Assembly (NCBI GenBank): GCA_965263225.1
Contig: CBDHHG010000045.1
Location: 322,998-386,997, forward strand
Direction: 5' to 3'
DNA from: DT-111 sp965263225
GTDB lineage: Bacteria; Bacteroidota; Bacteroidia; Chitinophagales; Saprospiraceae
DNA: 64,000 nucleotides
Made by a program: the position numbers and the translations under genes. Below the pieces are notes generated by a model that was not told where the DNA came from, ran no database searches, and saw nothing but the letters and a program-made list of their open reading frames with translations. Below, piece after piece: positions 1 to 9,913 of the stretch (positions within the stretch are counted from its first letter, which is position 1; every line of letters starts with the position of its first letter).

Positions 1-831
1 TCTAAGGTTTTCTAAAACATCCTTATCTTTTTTAATAAGATTCACTACTACCTCTTTAGTGTTCTCGCTAAACTTAGGTAGATATAATGCTGATTTGATA
101 ATTGGGAAGTAAACATTCGAAGCGCCGCGGATTAAGACTCTTAATGGATTTCCACAAGAACTGTTCTGTAAGCCTTCAGGCCCCAGCCATGGTCTATATC
201 CACTGCATGTTTGGATGTTGTTTAATGCATTTTCTCCCATGATTCCAGTGAGCTTTCTGGATCTACCACATTTACATTTTATTGAAATACTTGCAAGATC
301 ACCAGCTCCTTTCCCCGCAACGTAAGATAGTTCATGGCTTACGTCCTCATCAGGAGTTATTCCTCTATGCACCCATTCAAATAATGGAACATCCTGTATA
401 TGCCCCTCCTGGCAAACAGCGACAAAACGAAGAGGGATCAAGTATCTATTGTTGCATTCTTCTCTTAAACATTTTGGACGATCATGATGAGTTAGCTCAA
501 TCTTTTTCAAAACCTTACATCGTGGGCAGTAATGCCATTGAGGAAATCGAACTGCCGGAATCTTTAGCTTTTGATTCTTGTCTCCGCGTATCCTGTAAGG
601 GGGGGGGAGTTTAAAATAATTCACGCCCAAAAGAGTAGCCAACCGAGGTTCATCAATTCTAAATTCATCAAAATCAAAAGAACTCGGACCAGCCTGTTCC
701 ATTCTTTGTTGGAAATTGTCATCCCATTGATGTGGCCCACAAATCATGAGCGATTCATCTCCTGGGAAATTAATCATTTGTCCAATCCCAAAAGGAGTCA
801 GGACTTGACCTTGTCTAATTTTTTTACTCAT
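1..831 (-). CDS. drmB: DISARM protein DrmB (DUF1998 family), 3' end outside the window
   Basis: The frame is open from the ATG at 831 down to base 1, giving the first 277 residues; the rest lies beyond the left edge. The N-terminus (MSKKIRQGQVLTPFGIGQMI, then a PGDESLM stretch) is characteristic of DrmB proteins. Two cysteine clusters, CPRC...CLREEC and CKCG, suggest zinc binding. In DISARM, DrmB forms a complex with the helicase DrmA and is part of the core that acts on incoming phage DNA. The start overlaps the end of drmA by 8 bp, so the two are probably translationally coupled. The DUF1998 domain itself would be in the missing C-terminal part. The identification rests on the N-terminal motif plus the neighbouring drmA, drmE and drmMII genes. 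A run of nine G (595-603 region) lies inside the gene but the frame is intact there. Confidence 0.85.
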   Translation of the reverse strand, partial: MSKKIRQGQVLTPFGIGQMINFPGDESLMICGPHQWDDNFQQRMEQAGPSSFDFDEFRIDEPRLATLLGVNYFKLPPPYRIRGDKNQKLKIPAVRFPQWHYCPRCKVLKKIELTHHDRPKCLREECNNRYLIPLRFVAVCQEGHIQDVPLFEWVHRGITPDEDVSHELSYVAGKGAGDLASISIKCKCGRSRKLTGIMGENALNNIQTCSGYRPWLGPEGLQNSSCGNPLRVLIRGASNVYFPIIKSALYLPKFSENTKEVVVNLIKKDKDVLENLR

Positions 832-3800
832 CTTGTTTCCCGAGATTAAATGGACGATAAATGCTGATATCTACTTCTGCATCGACTCCTCTCATTGAAG
901 TCGGAGTGCCTAATGATTGGGCTTTTAGCTCCTCTGAAACCTCATCTCCTAGTGCATACATTAGTGGCAAAACATCTTCACCATCAGATGAATTATATCT
1001 CCCTGGATAACCATATTCATCATATCCTAGTTTCCAATAATCAACCTTGGAACTCAGTAATCTACTAGTTGATTCGTATTCATCTGGATTAATCTTTTTG
1101 CATCTGCTTAAAATCAATTCCTTTGCCCAAGGGACTAAATGATCAAACTCTTTTTCATTACCTGGTATTGATGGTGTTGATCGTAAATTCCCCTTTGAGA
1201 AGTGCCTTATCAAGCCAAAGAATACAGCATGTAATGCTCTCTGTCTGGAGTTAATAGAAAATGGGGTTACTGAAGTCGGCTCTACCAATGAATATATTCG
1301 ACTGTGATAAGCTTGGAATTGTTCATATTGGGATTTATCTCTTGGTTTTGAAGGACTATACAGGGTGATTACAAAACCCGGTCCTTTCCGATCTCTTCCT
1401 ACTCTTGAAGATGCTTGAATATACTCAGCTGTAGTTTTTGGTTGCCCATGAACGATCATCAATCCTAACCTTGAAATGTCTACTCCTGTTGCAATCATAT
1501 TTGTGGCCAGACAAACATCCACTGCGCCTGAATTACTTCCACCAAATCTAGCTTCTAACGCTTTTAAATACTCTGGAATTTTTCCCGAACTAATTCTACT
1601 AGTTAATTCTATTTGGCGATTAATATATCGCCAGTCCTCTTTAGAGATTAGTTTTCTTTGACGAAGAACTCTTAGGTATTCAGCTATATCAGCATTAATT
1701 AATGAAGACGCTATTCCTAATTCCCTGATGCTATTAAAAAACCCAAGTAAAGTCCAATAAAAATCTTTCTGCGAAACTATCGCTTCAATATTCTTTACCC
1801 CTTGTAATAGAGCACTATATATTCTGACTACCGAAGTTTGTCCCGATTGATATCCAGGTGCTAAAATTCCTATATATTTTCTACCAGGTAAGTCACTTTG
1901 TTCTTGAGAAAACCAAGTATCTCCAAAACTTAAACCTTGGGGAGGGAAAATATTTAGGTTATCAGTTCCATACAGTGATTTAACCTGTTCCTGGGCTCTA
2001 CTAATGGTTGCAGAAGAAGCTACAATTTTTGGCCCATAATGATTTACATCAGAAAAGGAATCAGATTGCTTTATATAATCAAATTGAGTACACAATGCTT
2101 GGACTAGAATCTCATATAACCCTACCATTGTTCCAAGTGGGCCAGAGATCAAATGCAACTCATCCTGAATAATTAATTCTGGAGGGGAGATGCGGTATAA
2201 TTGATCATGTGTCCTCTTTCTAAATCCAAATAAAGAGCCTGTTTCAATTTTCCAGGGAAGCATTGCAAATTTATCAACGGTTCCAAGTATCAAGGTCGGA
2301 GCAAGATTGTAAATATCTTCATCAACTATATATAAAGGGAGCTCTATGTCGTAATATTCACAGTGTGAATTTTCACAAGAAAAAATCACTCTTCCAGAAG
2401 CTTCTTCCTTTTTTATCCCCTTAATTTTACAATGCTTTGTAGGATGTTCTATTTTCCCTATTTGAACGCCACAACATGGACATTTCAAAACGATGAAGTT
2501 GTATTCTTCTCCTGAACTTTTTTCTAAGTTATGAAACTGATTGATAGCATCTTTATTTGTATTTGGAGTAGTTGATCGGCCTACCCAAAGTCCAATTGAA
2601 ATAGGTTCATCACCTAAGTATTGTTGATTCTTCTTTCTAATCAGATCACAAGCACATATTAATGATGATGCTCGTTCATATTGTTGAGTCGTTAACAATC
2701 TCAAGGTGTATCTCATTAAAATTGATGTTCCTCCATACTCTTCCCAATTAAACTCAGACTCTCCTTTCAACCTCCGATACAAAATGGTAAATGCCGCCAA
2801 CCCTAAATAAGCTTCTGTCTTTCCTCCTCCAGTTGGGAACCAGATAAGATCCACAATGTTTCTTTCATTTGAATCTGGATCAATAATTCCTGATAAATTC
2901 ATTAATATGAAAGCAAGCTGAAAAGGACGCCACCGCCCCCAGCCTGATTCGTAAAAGGATTTTAAAGTTGCATGTTTAGGTTCTCCTTTTTCCAGTTCTT
3001 CGGCAAAAAAATCTTTCCCTTTCCTGATCCATCTTCTTTGCTTGGTTTTAGACCTTTGCTGCTGCCAAATCATTGCCCTGTTCATCCATCTGAATGCTCT
3101 AACTATTGCAGAATCTTCATTTTCAGATAACAGGGTAGATATCCCTTTTTCTATCCTTCGATGGTTTTCTGAGCACTTCTGAATGTTTCTTTTTGCTGCA
3201 GTACGATAGGTGTTGTCAAGAGAGTCTATTTGAATTTTCTGCTTATTTATCCACTCTTTATAATTCGATTCCAACTCTAGTAAGCTTTTCTTTGCTTTCT
3301 CCCAATCTCCTAGATCAGAAAGTTCAAGCATACTTAATTCCACATGACTGGTTGGGTTAATTGGGGCAAGTTCAAATTCTGGAATCACAACAGTATTGAC
3401 CTTCGTCACATTGCCCAAGCGATCTGATTCCCAATTTACCGAACAACCATGACCAATTCCATAAATCCTTTTCTTATGATAAAGCAATCTCATCTCTTCT
3501 TCCTCTTCAGTATCGGAAGAAATAACCCTTTCCTTATAAGGTTGAATCAATTCTAAATCATCGGTTTTGAGTTCAAGGTAATTCTGGAAGAGAATATAAC
3601 GGTCTGTAATTCTATGATCAATTTGAGCTTTTAAAGAATTTACCATGCTAAAGGTGAGAGTGTGGAATCCTTCTTTTGTATCGTTAATCGTTGATCGATT
3701 CCGTATTTCCAACGTAAGCCATGGTTTATCATTATCCAGCGATAAAAGTGTTTTAGAAAAAACAGTCCCCTTCTTCTTTATAAGATCAGAGGTATCGACC

Positions 3801-4351
3801 CAGATCGGTTCTTTATTAAAGACTGGTCTTCTTACCCAAAATGGCTGAGTAAGAGTTCTATCTTTCCAAACCTTGTCCTGAATTTTATCCCCCTCTGCCA
3901 AGATTTTAATTGGATATTCTCCATTCCCAACCTGATAATATGCTGATTTGTAGTTTAAAAGTAGTTTTGAAGAAATATTTTTTACTCTTATGGTAAATCC
4001 TATTGCAGACGGAAGAAATTGATTGGCTAGTCCAACTGGTTCTTCAGTTCCTTGATCTTCTGACAAATTTTGATTGTCTTTTTTTGTCTCTGGTTCACTG
4101 CTCGTTTGATCTGGATTTTCATTGATGACATCTGTTTTTGCTTCATCACCTGACTGAGGAGTTTGAATGACTTGATCAAATTCAGTTCTCTGAGGAAAAA
4201 GCATACCTGCCCCATACCTCATTTTTGGTGCGCCGTGGACATTTCTAAGAAGGACTTCTTCTTTGGTTTCTACATCTATATAGGCAGGATGTGGATCAGG
4301 ACCAACAATCTCCTTTATTAAGACTTCTTTAAGTTCATTTCTTAAATTCAT
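824..4351 (-). CDS. drmA: DISARM helicase DrmA
   Basis: This 1175-residue SF2-type helicase has its ATP-binding motif FPTGGGKTEAYLGL near residue 505. A DEAH-like box, QDELHLISGPLG, lies near residue 725, and motif III SSATISRA near residue 780. The second RecA-like domain shows ATGVDISRLGLMIVHGQPK and QASSRVGRDRKGPG near residues 960-985. A CPCCG...CENSHCEYY cysteine cluster between motifs I and II could bind zinc. The length and motif set match DrmA, the core helicase of the DISARM anti-phage system. It starts 3 bp after the NERD-helicase gene and overlaps drmB by 8 bp, consistent with one operon. The N-terminal third is acidic and without a recognisable domain. No sign of inactivation is seen. 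Confidence 0.9.
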   Translation of the reverse strand: MNLRNELKEVLIKEIVGPDPHPAYIDVETKEEVLLRNVHGAPKMRYGAGMLFPQRTEFDQVIQTPQSGDEAKTDVINENPDQTSSEPETKKDNQNLSEDQGTEEPVGLANQFLPSAIGFTIRVKNISSKLLLNYKSAYYQVGNGEYPIKILAEGDKIQDKVWKDRTLTQPFWVRRPVFNKEPIWVDTSDLIKKKGTVFSKTLLSLDNDKPWLTLEIRNRSTINDTKEGFHTLTFSMVNSLKAQIDHRITDRYILFQNYLELKTDDLELIQPYKERVISSDTEEEEEMRLLYHKKRIYGIGHGCSVNWESDRLGNVTKVNTVVIPEFELAPINPTSHVELSMLELSDLGDWEKAKKSLLELESNYKEWINKQKIQIDSLDNTYRTAAKRNIQKCSENHRRIEKGISTLLSENEDSAIVRAFRWMNRAMIWQQQRSKTKQRRWIRKGKDFFAEELEKGEPKHATLKSFYESGWGRWRPFQLAFILMNLSGIIDPDSNERNIVDLIWFPTGGGKTEAYLGLAAFTILYRRLKGESEFNWEEYGGTSILMRYTLRLLTTQQYERASSLICACDLIRKKNQQYLGDEPISIGLWVGRSTTPNTNKDAINQFHNLEKSSGEEYNFIVLKCPCCGVQIGKIEHPTKHCKIKGIKKEEASGRVIFSCENSHCEYYDIELPLYIVDEDIYNLAPTLILGTVDKFAMLPWKIETGSLFGFRKRTHDQLYRISPPELIIQDELHLISGPLGTMVGLYEILVQALCTQFDYIKQSDSFSDVNHYGPKIVASSATISRAQEQVKSLYGTDNLNIFPPQGLSFGDTWFSQEQSDLPGRKYIGILAPGYQSGQTSVVRIYSALLQGVKNIEAIVSQKDFYWTLLGFFNSIRELGIASSLINADIAEYLRVLRQRKLISKEDWRYINRQIELTSRISSGKIPEYLKALEARFGGSNSGAVDVCLATNMIATGVDISRLGLMIVHGQPKTTAEYIQASSRVGRDRKGPGFVITLYSPSKPRDKSQYEQFQAYHSRIYSLVEPTSVTPFSINSRQRALHAVFFGLIRHFSKGNLRSTPSIPGNEKEFDHLVPWAKELILSRCKKINPDEYESTSRLLSSKVDYWKLGYDEYGYPGRYNSSDGEDVLPLMYALGDEVSEELKAQSLGTPTSMRGVDAEVDISIYRPFNLGKQDE

Positions 4352-4354
4352 TCA

Positions 4355-6094
4355 TCATAATTTTTGCAAAAGCTTTAGGTTTTTGCTGATTAACTGATTT
4401 CTCACCTCCGCTAATTCCTTACTCAAAACCAGGTATAATTTTAACTTGGCCCTAGAGAGACCAACATATAAAAGCCTTTCTGCTTCTTTAGTGTCCAATT
4501 CATATAGATCGGTTAAAATCACATATGAACTCTCCATTCCCTTAAATGACTGGATCGTATGATATTTTATCTTATCATTATTAACTAGAGTAAAGAGTTT
4601 TTCCAGATTGTTTACACAGCTGTTTTCAAGTGTAACTTGAGATAGAATAACCAAACGATCTAGGGGGACTTCATCTTCCTCCAATTGGGCAATTATATCT
4701 AGAATTTTTTTTGCCATCAGAGGCTTTGTTGCAGGAAAATAAAATTCAACCTTATCCCCCTCAAGAGCCCCATTTATTAACTCAGGCATTGAAACTCCTG
4801 TTAGGAGTGAAGTTTGTTGGACAATTTTTCTTGTATTTCTACAATTAATTTTAAGTGGTGGCATATGTGTAAATCTTGCCCTTCCTGTAATCAATTCGAG
4901 AGATTTTTCTGGATTATTTAAATAAATGGCTTGATTAGAAAAATCTCCAAAAAAAACCCAATTGCCTTTTTCTAGACCTCCATTTAAAACGTTCTCGAAA
5001 ACTTCTAAATAATTTTCAGTAATCAAATCTTGAGCTTCATCTATGATCAAAAAATCGAACTTCTCCATAGGATTATCCTCTATATGAAAAATAAAACTCC
5101 ATGGTAGAGTTTCTTGAAAAAAAATGTTGTCAGGATTTAAAGGAACCTGAATATTAATTTTCGAGGTGATAAAACTATGTATAGTCCCAGCCCAATATAA
5201 CTTTTCAGATTTCGATGCTCTTCTAGCATCAAGACTAATTTTATTTCCGAGTAATTTGTTAAAACAAAAGAATCCTACTCTTTGATTATTTGATATACTC
5301 CTTCTAAAAAGTTCGATAGCCATTAAGGTCTTTCCAGTGCCTGCAGGACCTGAAAACAAACACCGGTCATTATAATTAACAACATCCAAGATATTGAACT
5401 GCTCTTGCGTAAAGGACTCAATAGACCTTTCCAAATCAAGAATCTTATTTATTTCTTTATATGAATATTCAAAGTCACCACGAATTAGAGATAATATATT
5501 TTGGCAATCTTCAAATGAGGGTTTCGCATGATTAATATCATACCAAGATTTCATTGCCATTTTATCATGAAACCCCTTCGAAAGCGAATCAATGTATAGG
5601 GAAATTGGTAAATTCAACCCTTGTCTAGTGTAGACCATCCAGGGCTCCGCCTCAGTACCGTAATCATAGAACTCACTTATGCCCGTAAACATGACTCCGT
5701 AACCAAAAAGAATCTTCTTCAGTCTGTTTTTTATGCTTAGGTTAATATCCGATTTTTCAATTAGGAAATTACGGAGAGAATGCATAGCATCACTCGCCTG
5801 CCTAAATGGACTCCTGGGAGTAGTAGTAGTATTTCCAAACTTATCAGTAAATTCCCACATACCTTCTTTCCTAGCCACTCTACCATGTTTGACCTCAAGT
5901 ACAAAAATCCCCATTCCTGGAGCTAAAATGAGGAAGTCTATTTCACCAGATACGGTTCTAAGATGTTTTGATAGAAATAATGAATGAATAACAATGTATT
6001 CCTTACAAGCAGGGTCATTTTTTAATTTAGAAAAAACCAATTTTTCTCCATTAGATGCACTTGTCGGTATTATTGCCGGAATCAATCTGCTCAT
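4355..6094 (-). CDS. NERD nuclease-related domain / UvrD-like SF1 helicase
   Basis: This 579-residue protein fuses an N-terminal NERD domain to a superfamily 1 helicase. The NERD domain (about residues 10-130) keeps the nuclease-like core GEIDFLILAPG followed by FVLEVKHG. Helicase motifs are FSGPAGTGKTLMA (near 250), FLIIDEAQDL (near 350), VFFGDFSNQAIY, INCRNTRKIV, HTIQSFKGMESSYVILTD and LLYVGLSRAKL, so the motor appears complete. NERD domains are related to restriction-endonuclease-fold enzymes and the Asp/Glu-Val-Lys pattern suggests possible DNA cleavage, which is inference. The gene lies between drmE and drmA with 20 bp and 3 bp spacers, so it is almost certainly co-transcribed. It is not one of the named DISARM subunits and may be an accessory one here. 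Confidence 0.85.
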   Translation of the reverse strand: MSRLIPAIIPTSASNGEKLVFSKLKNDPACKEYIVIHSLFLSKHLRTVSGEIDFLILAPGMGIFVLEVKHGRVARKEGMWEFTDKFGNTTTTPRSPFRQASDAMHSLRNFLIEKSDINLSIKNRLKKILFGYGVMFTGISEFYDYGTEAEPWMVYTRQGLNLPISLYIDSLSKGFHDKMAMKSWYDINHAKPSFEDCQNILSLIRGDFEYSYKEINKILDLERSIESFTQEQFNILDVVNYNDRCLFSGPAGTGKTLMAIELFRRSISNNQRVGFFCFNKLLGNKISLDARRASKSEKLYWAGTIHSFITSKINIQVPLNPDNIFFQETLPWSFIFHIEDNPMEKFDFLIIDEAQDLITENYLEVFENVLNGGLEKGNWVFFGDFSNQAIYLNNPEKSLELITGRARFTHMPPLKINCRNTRKIVQQTSLLTGVSMPELINGALEGDKVEFYFPATKPLMAKKILDIIAQLEEDEVPLDRLVILSQVTLENSCVNNLEKLFTLVNNDKIKYHTIQSFKGMESSYVILTDLYELDTKEAERLLYVGLSRAKLKLYLVLSKELAEVRNQLISKNLKLLQKL

Positions 6095-6114
6095 ATCTTC
6101 TACAGATAAAACTT

Positions 6115-8943
6115 TTAAATAATTCGAGAAATTAACTCATGTGTGTTTGCATAATTCACTTTTTGGTAACCATGTTTTTTACCAAGAACTTCGATGATTT
6201 CCAAATCCAGCTGAATTCCCCCATGTTTTAGTACGGGTAGCTTTACTAAAGAACGCTCCTCATCTTTATTTATATTTTCTTGAATAATTTTATTTAACCT
6301 ATTCTGTAAGCGAGATCTATTTCTTAAAAACTCTTGCCGCGCTGCCCTTATTTGCTTAATATTATTATCAATCTCATCTTTTGTATAATCTGAATTAGCA
6401 TAAAACAAAAGCCTGATATTATTTTCTCTTGGAGCTAGTAGTTGTTCATCCTTTTGCCATCGGAGTAGATTGTTCCTATTAAGGTCACTGTTGATCTTAT
6501 ACCTACTTTCAATTTTCCTAAGATACTCTTCAACTTGACCATAGTCATATTTAAACCGCTCTAGTATATTCTGTAATTCATTCCTCCAGAGATTGAATTT
6601 TTTAAATACTTCATTCATTTGAGGAATATCATTCAGAAGCTTATTCAGTACTTCCTTCTCATTCTTCCAAAAAACAATCTTATCTCCTCTACCAATTAAG
6701 TTTACCTTTTCGTATTTCACAACTCTCTTGTCATTCTCCTCTTTGAGACAAATAATCCTGGAATTTTTTGGCAGAAATAAGTAGTAACTTTTAAAGTAAA
6801 TTAGAACAGCATCTACTACATACTCTTTTTCTCGAATTTCTCGTGAAGCAACATATCTGGAAATCTGACTTTCTCCAATATCAAACCATAGCGATTCAAT
6901 ATCAATTAGATCTGACTTTTCATTAGTATCAATATTATACTCACAATTCTCTTGGTGAATAAGAATCTTTTCTTGACTTTCTTCACTTATAAGATCATTG
7001 GGCCAATTATCATTTTTTGGAAACTGCTCTTTAAACTTATAGTTATTTATATATCTATTAAGGTAAGATGTAGTAATCATGCTTTCCCACCTTGTTGATA
7101 ACAATACAGTTCTAGGAAATTGATAATCGGTAACACTTTTAACTAATCTTCGATTGCCATATTCAAACTGAGGGAATCCAGGAAAAATAATAGTAGTTTG
7201 TTGAGGAGTATGTTCATCTACCGTTTTTTTCTTATTTAAGTTTTTGCCAGACTGGGCAATTTTTTCTTCTTCTTCATGAAACATATATCCAGTATAGTCA
7301 TTTAATGAAGTGATTTTTTGCGGGATATATCCGTCTTTGATTCTTTTTAAATAATCGTCAATTTTATCAACACCATATAATATTAATTCTTGATTTTCTT
7401 TGGGTAATTGGTAAATTACTATACTTAAATCATTCAGAAATTTCCAGAATCGACTTTCCACTGTTAAAGATTTCTCTATATCAGAATTGAAAATAGAATT
7501 CTTCAACAAGAAGATAAGAGGTCTTAAGTTTTCACGGTATGAACGTTTTAAGAGTTCGAAATCTTCTAATTTGTAAATGGCCCCTCGTCCCTCAAAAACT
7601 CTATATGCTTCATCAATTAAATCCTCAGAGTGTATTCTGATCAGAATTTCTTGTTCCTCAAAAGCTTTACAAGCTTTGAAAAAATCTAAATCTTGATATT
7701 TTTTTTCAGTCTCATTCTTGAGACATTTTATTTTTTCCCTGCTCAGGTTAAATCTAACGGCATTAGGAAACTTTGAAAAGAAGTGTTCAAATCGAGATTC
7801 AGCTCCAGGATACATGAAACGATTATCCGATAATACGACGACTCCAATATTTAGATCAGTTAGTTTCTTAATTGTTTCTGAATATTCAAATGCTATTTGG
7901 ATGTCGGCTATAACTACTACTCTTAAAAAGGAAAACAGGTCATTCCCTAATAAAGACAAAACTTCATTTGTTAGCTTAATGAGTTTTGCCCATTTATTTT
8001 TATGCGATTCAGGACTGTTCTGATGAGCTTTATCTAGGATTTCGAGTGAAGTTTTTTTCACTAAAGAAGTTTTTTCCACTCTGATGATTAACTCCTTGAT
8101 TTCAAGCAGTATATTTTCTTGATCAGCTAGATATGGAGATTTCGAAATATGTTTAACAAGGGATAATAAATACTCTATTTTCTCTTTTATTAATAATTTC
8201 TTGTTTATTTCTACAGCTAGATCAGACAAATCTTTGCGGACTATTAGATTTTTACCATACCCAACAAGATTACATAATTTATGATCACCTATTCTTGTGT
8301 TCTGAAAAAAATTCGTAAGCTTATTCCTTTCTCCAGGACCGGAAACTACAATTAACTTTGATTTTAGAATGGAACGGTTATTTGCAATATCTATATCTAA
8401 TGTACTTTCAAGCAAGCTTCGATTTGCCTCTATTTTTCTTTTCTTTTGTGTATAGTATTTATACTTATTTAAGCTGGTCTTTTTTGTCTTTTGCAATGCG
8501 AGAACATTATTCAATTTTATTTCAGCTCTACTCACATCTTTAAAAACTAAAAGGACGTGTTTTGATGTTGAAGTTTCTTCAATCTTTTCAAATTCTGCAG
8601 TTGCTCCATATAATGTTACTTTGTCACCTCTTTTTAACTTTAATTTAGTTAGATAGTCTCCTGTATATTCAAAATAGTCATCATGAAAAAAATGGCATGC
8701 TAATAGGGTGGACATCCACCCGTGACTAAAACATAATTTAGGCAAATGTATCCATAGGGGTTGATTTCTACTTGACTCAAGATAATGTATACCGATTCCT
8801 GTGACTAATTCAAGCATTGGGGAAAACGAAAAAGATCTTTTACTAGAGGTGAACTCTAAATAATAACGATCTACAAGATATGTTCTAAATGATTCAAAAT
8901 TCATTAAGCCCCGATTTTCATATTGGTTTTGCTCCCTATGCAA
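6115..8943 (-). CDS. drmE: DISARM protein DrmE (class 2), function unknown
   Basis: This 942-residue soluble protein sits between the cytosine methyltransferase and the helicases, the place expected for DrmE, the class 2 DISARM protein of unknown function. I see no Walker motif, membrane segment or zinc cluster. The N-terminal 120 residues (PLWIHLPKLCFSHGWMSTLL, then a small beta-rich stretch ending VLLVFKDV) look like a folded domain. The middle and C-terminal parts are charged and rich in Lys, Glu and Asn, with likely helical or coiled segments near the C-terminus. The first ATG gives the full length; a second Met 13 codons downstream (8904) begins MNFESFRTYLVD and could be the true start. 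The gene is clearly AT-rich compared with the right half of the window. Identification is mostly by context and size, less by motif. Confidence 0.7.
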   Translation of the reverse strand: MHREQNQYENRGLMNFESFRTYLVDRYYLEFTSSKRSFSFSPMLELVTGIGIHYLESSRNQPLWIHLPKLCFSHGWMSTLLACHFFHDDYFEYTGDYLTKLKLKRGDKVTLYGATAEFEKIEETSTSKHVLLVFKDVSRAEIKLNNVLALQKTKKTSLNKYKYYTQKKRKIEANRSLLESTLDIDIANNRSILKSKLIVVSGPGERNKLTNFFQNTRIGDHKLCNLVGYGKNLIVRKDLSDLAVEINKKLLIKEKIEYLLSLVKHISKSPYLADQENILLEIKELIIRVEKTSLVKKTSLEILDKAHQNSPESHKNKWAKLIKLTNEVLSLLGNDLFSFLRVVVIADIQIAFEYSETIKKLTDLNIGVVVLSDNRFMYPGAESRFEHFFSKFPNAVRFNLSREKIKCLKNETEKKYQDLDFFKACKAFEEQEILIRIHSEDLIDEAYRVFEGRGAIYKLEDFELLKRSYRENLRPLIFLLKNSIFNSDIEKSLTVESRFWKFLNDLSIVIYQLPKENQELILYGVDKIDDYLKRIKDGYIPQKITSLNDYTGYMFHEEEEKIAQSGKNLNKKKTVDEHTPQQTTIIFPGFPQFEYGNRRLVKSVTDYQFPRTVLLSTRWESMITTSYLNRYINNYKFKEQFPKNDNWPNDLISEESQEKILIHQENCEYNIDTNEKSDLIDIESLWFDIGESQISRYVASREIREKEYVVDAVLIYFKSYYLFLPKNSRIICLKEENDKRVVKYEKVNLIGRGDKIVFWKNEKEVLNKLLNDIPQMNEVFKKFNLWRNELQNILERFKYDYGQVEEYLRKIESRYKINSDLNRNNLLRWQKDEQLLAPRENNIRLLFYANSDYTKDEIDNNIKQIRAARQEFLRNRSRLQNRLNKIIQENINKDEERSLVKLPVLKHGGIQLDLEIIEVLGKKHGYQKVNYANTHELISRII

Positions 8944-8953
8944 GCTGAAGCCC

Positions 8954-9907
8954 CTATATGGAAGAAACTATTGCCTCCATTACAGGAGGGCAAACCCCAT
9001 TTCCCATCAATTTTATTTTATCCCTTCTAGTAAGAGTCAAAGGCAACCTAAACGTCTTGTTGAATCCCATTGCAAGCTTTAACTCTTCAGGTTGTAGCAT
9101 CCTCATTTTGTAACCTTCTGAACTTGGTTTTACATAAGCAAATCGGTCTAGAGTCGTTATTGTCCTTAAGGGTTTGTCAATTCTTTGCCACCCTCCACTT
9201 CCATCTGAGCCATAGTACACAATTAAGAATGGTTCATTTTTTCCTAAAGCTGCGATTGCTCTTTCGGCCCTTTCAATAGTTTTCTTTGCTCGTTTAGGAG
9301 AAAACAATGTTGAGAATTTATAATTATCTGAGAAATCAATAATCGATGAGGCAGGATTCAGCTTTTCTATGTTTTTTTGGGGAGCTATAACATTATCTGA
9401 CAAAGAACACACAAGAAAAAGCCTCTTCCTTGATTGAGGGACTCCAAAATCCTGTGCATTCAGTTCAGTTTCCTTAACAAAATAGCCTAAATCCCATAGT
9501 TGTTCTAATAAGACCGGATGCTCTGACCATGATCGCATTTGAATTACGTTCTCGATGATTATCCATTTTGGCTTGAACACTTTCGCATACCTGATTACTT
9601 CGAAAGCAGTCATTTTACTCTTTTCGCACCTGTCTCGAGCTCCTTTTGCATTTGAATGATTAGTGCATTCTGGAGACGCAAGTATCAAATCGATATTCCC
9701 GATTTGTTTTTTTATTGATTTAGGATCAAGTTCCCTAAGGTCATCGTGAAATACTTCGGCTGATTTAAAATTCTGCTCAAATGTCAAGATCGCAGGTTTC
9801 CATATATCAAAACCTGCAACAATCTCAGCTCCTGCATTTCTTGCTCCAAAACTGCTACCACCAGCTCCACAGAAGAGGTCTATAGTTCGTAAGCTCTTTT
9901 TTCCCAT
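8954..9907 (-). CDS. drmMII: DISARM cytosine-5 DNA methyltransferase DrmMII
   Basis: This 317-residue C5 methyltransferase transfers a methyl group from S-adenosylmethionine to cytosine and would mark host DNA as self in class 2 DISARM. Motif I is IDLFCGAGGSSFGARNAGA (residues 9-27). The catalytic motif IV is ASPECTNHSNAKG with Cys81, a variant of the usual PCQ form. Further motifs are IIENVIQM (VI), QDFGVPQSRKRLFLV (VIII) and, at the C-terminus, MGNGVCPPVMEAIV (X). The stretch RTITTLDRFAYV lies in the target-recognition part. All key elements are present, so it should be active. It follows the PD-(D/E)XK-like gene by 6 bp and precedes drmE by 10 bp. The recognition sequence cannot be read from the protein. 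Confidence 0.9.
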   Translation of the reverse strand: MGKKSLRTIDLFCGAGGSSFGARNAGAEIVAGFDIWKPAILTFEQNFKSAEVFHDDLRELDPKSIKKQIGNIDLILASPECTNHSNAKGARDRCEKSKMTAFEVIRYAKVFKPKWIIIENVIQMRSWSEHPVLLEQLWDLGYFVKETELNAQDFGVPQSRKRLFLVCSLSDNVIAPQKNIEKLNPASSIIDFSDNYKFSTLFSPKRAKKTIERAERAIAALGKNEPFLIVYYGSDGSGGWQRIDKPLRTITTLDRFAYVKPSSEGYKMRMLQPEELKLAMGFNKTFRLPLTLTRRDKIKLMGNGVCPPVMEAIVSSI

Positions 9908-9913
9908 TAGTTC

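Noticed and set aside
1..831. drmC (phospholipase D family) of DISARM
   Set aside because: It is expected downstream of drmB but would lie beyond the left edge; nothing in this window encodes it.
282..849. Two plus-strand open frames (282-614 and 571-849)
   Set aside because: They lie antisense to drmB, whose minus-strand frame is open from 831 to the window edge with strong DrmB motifs.
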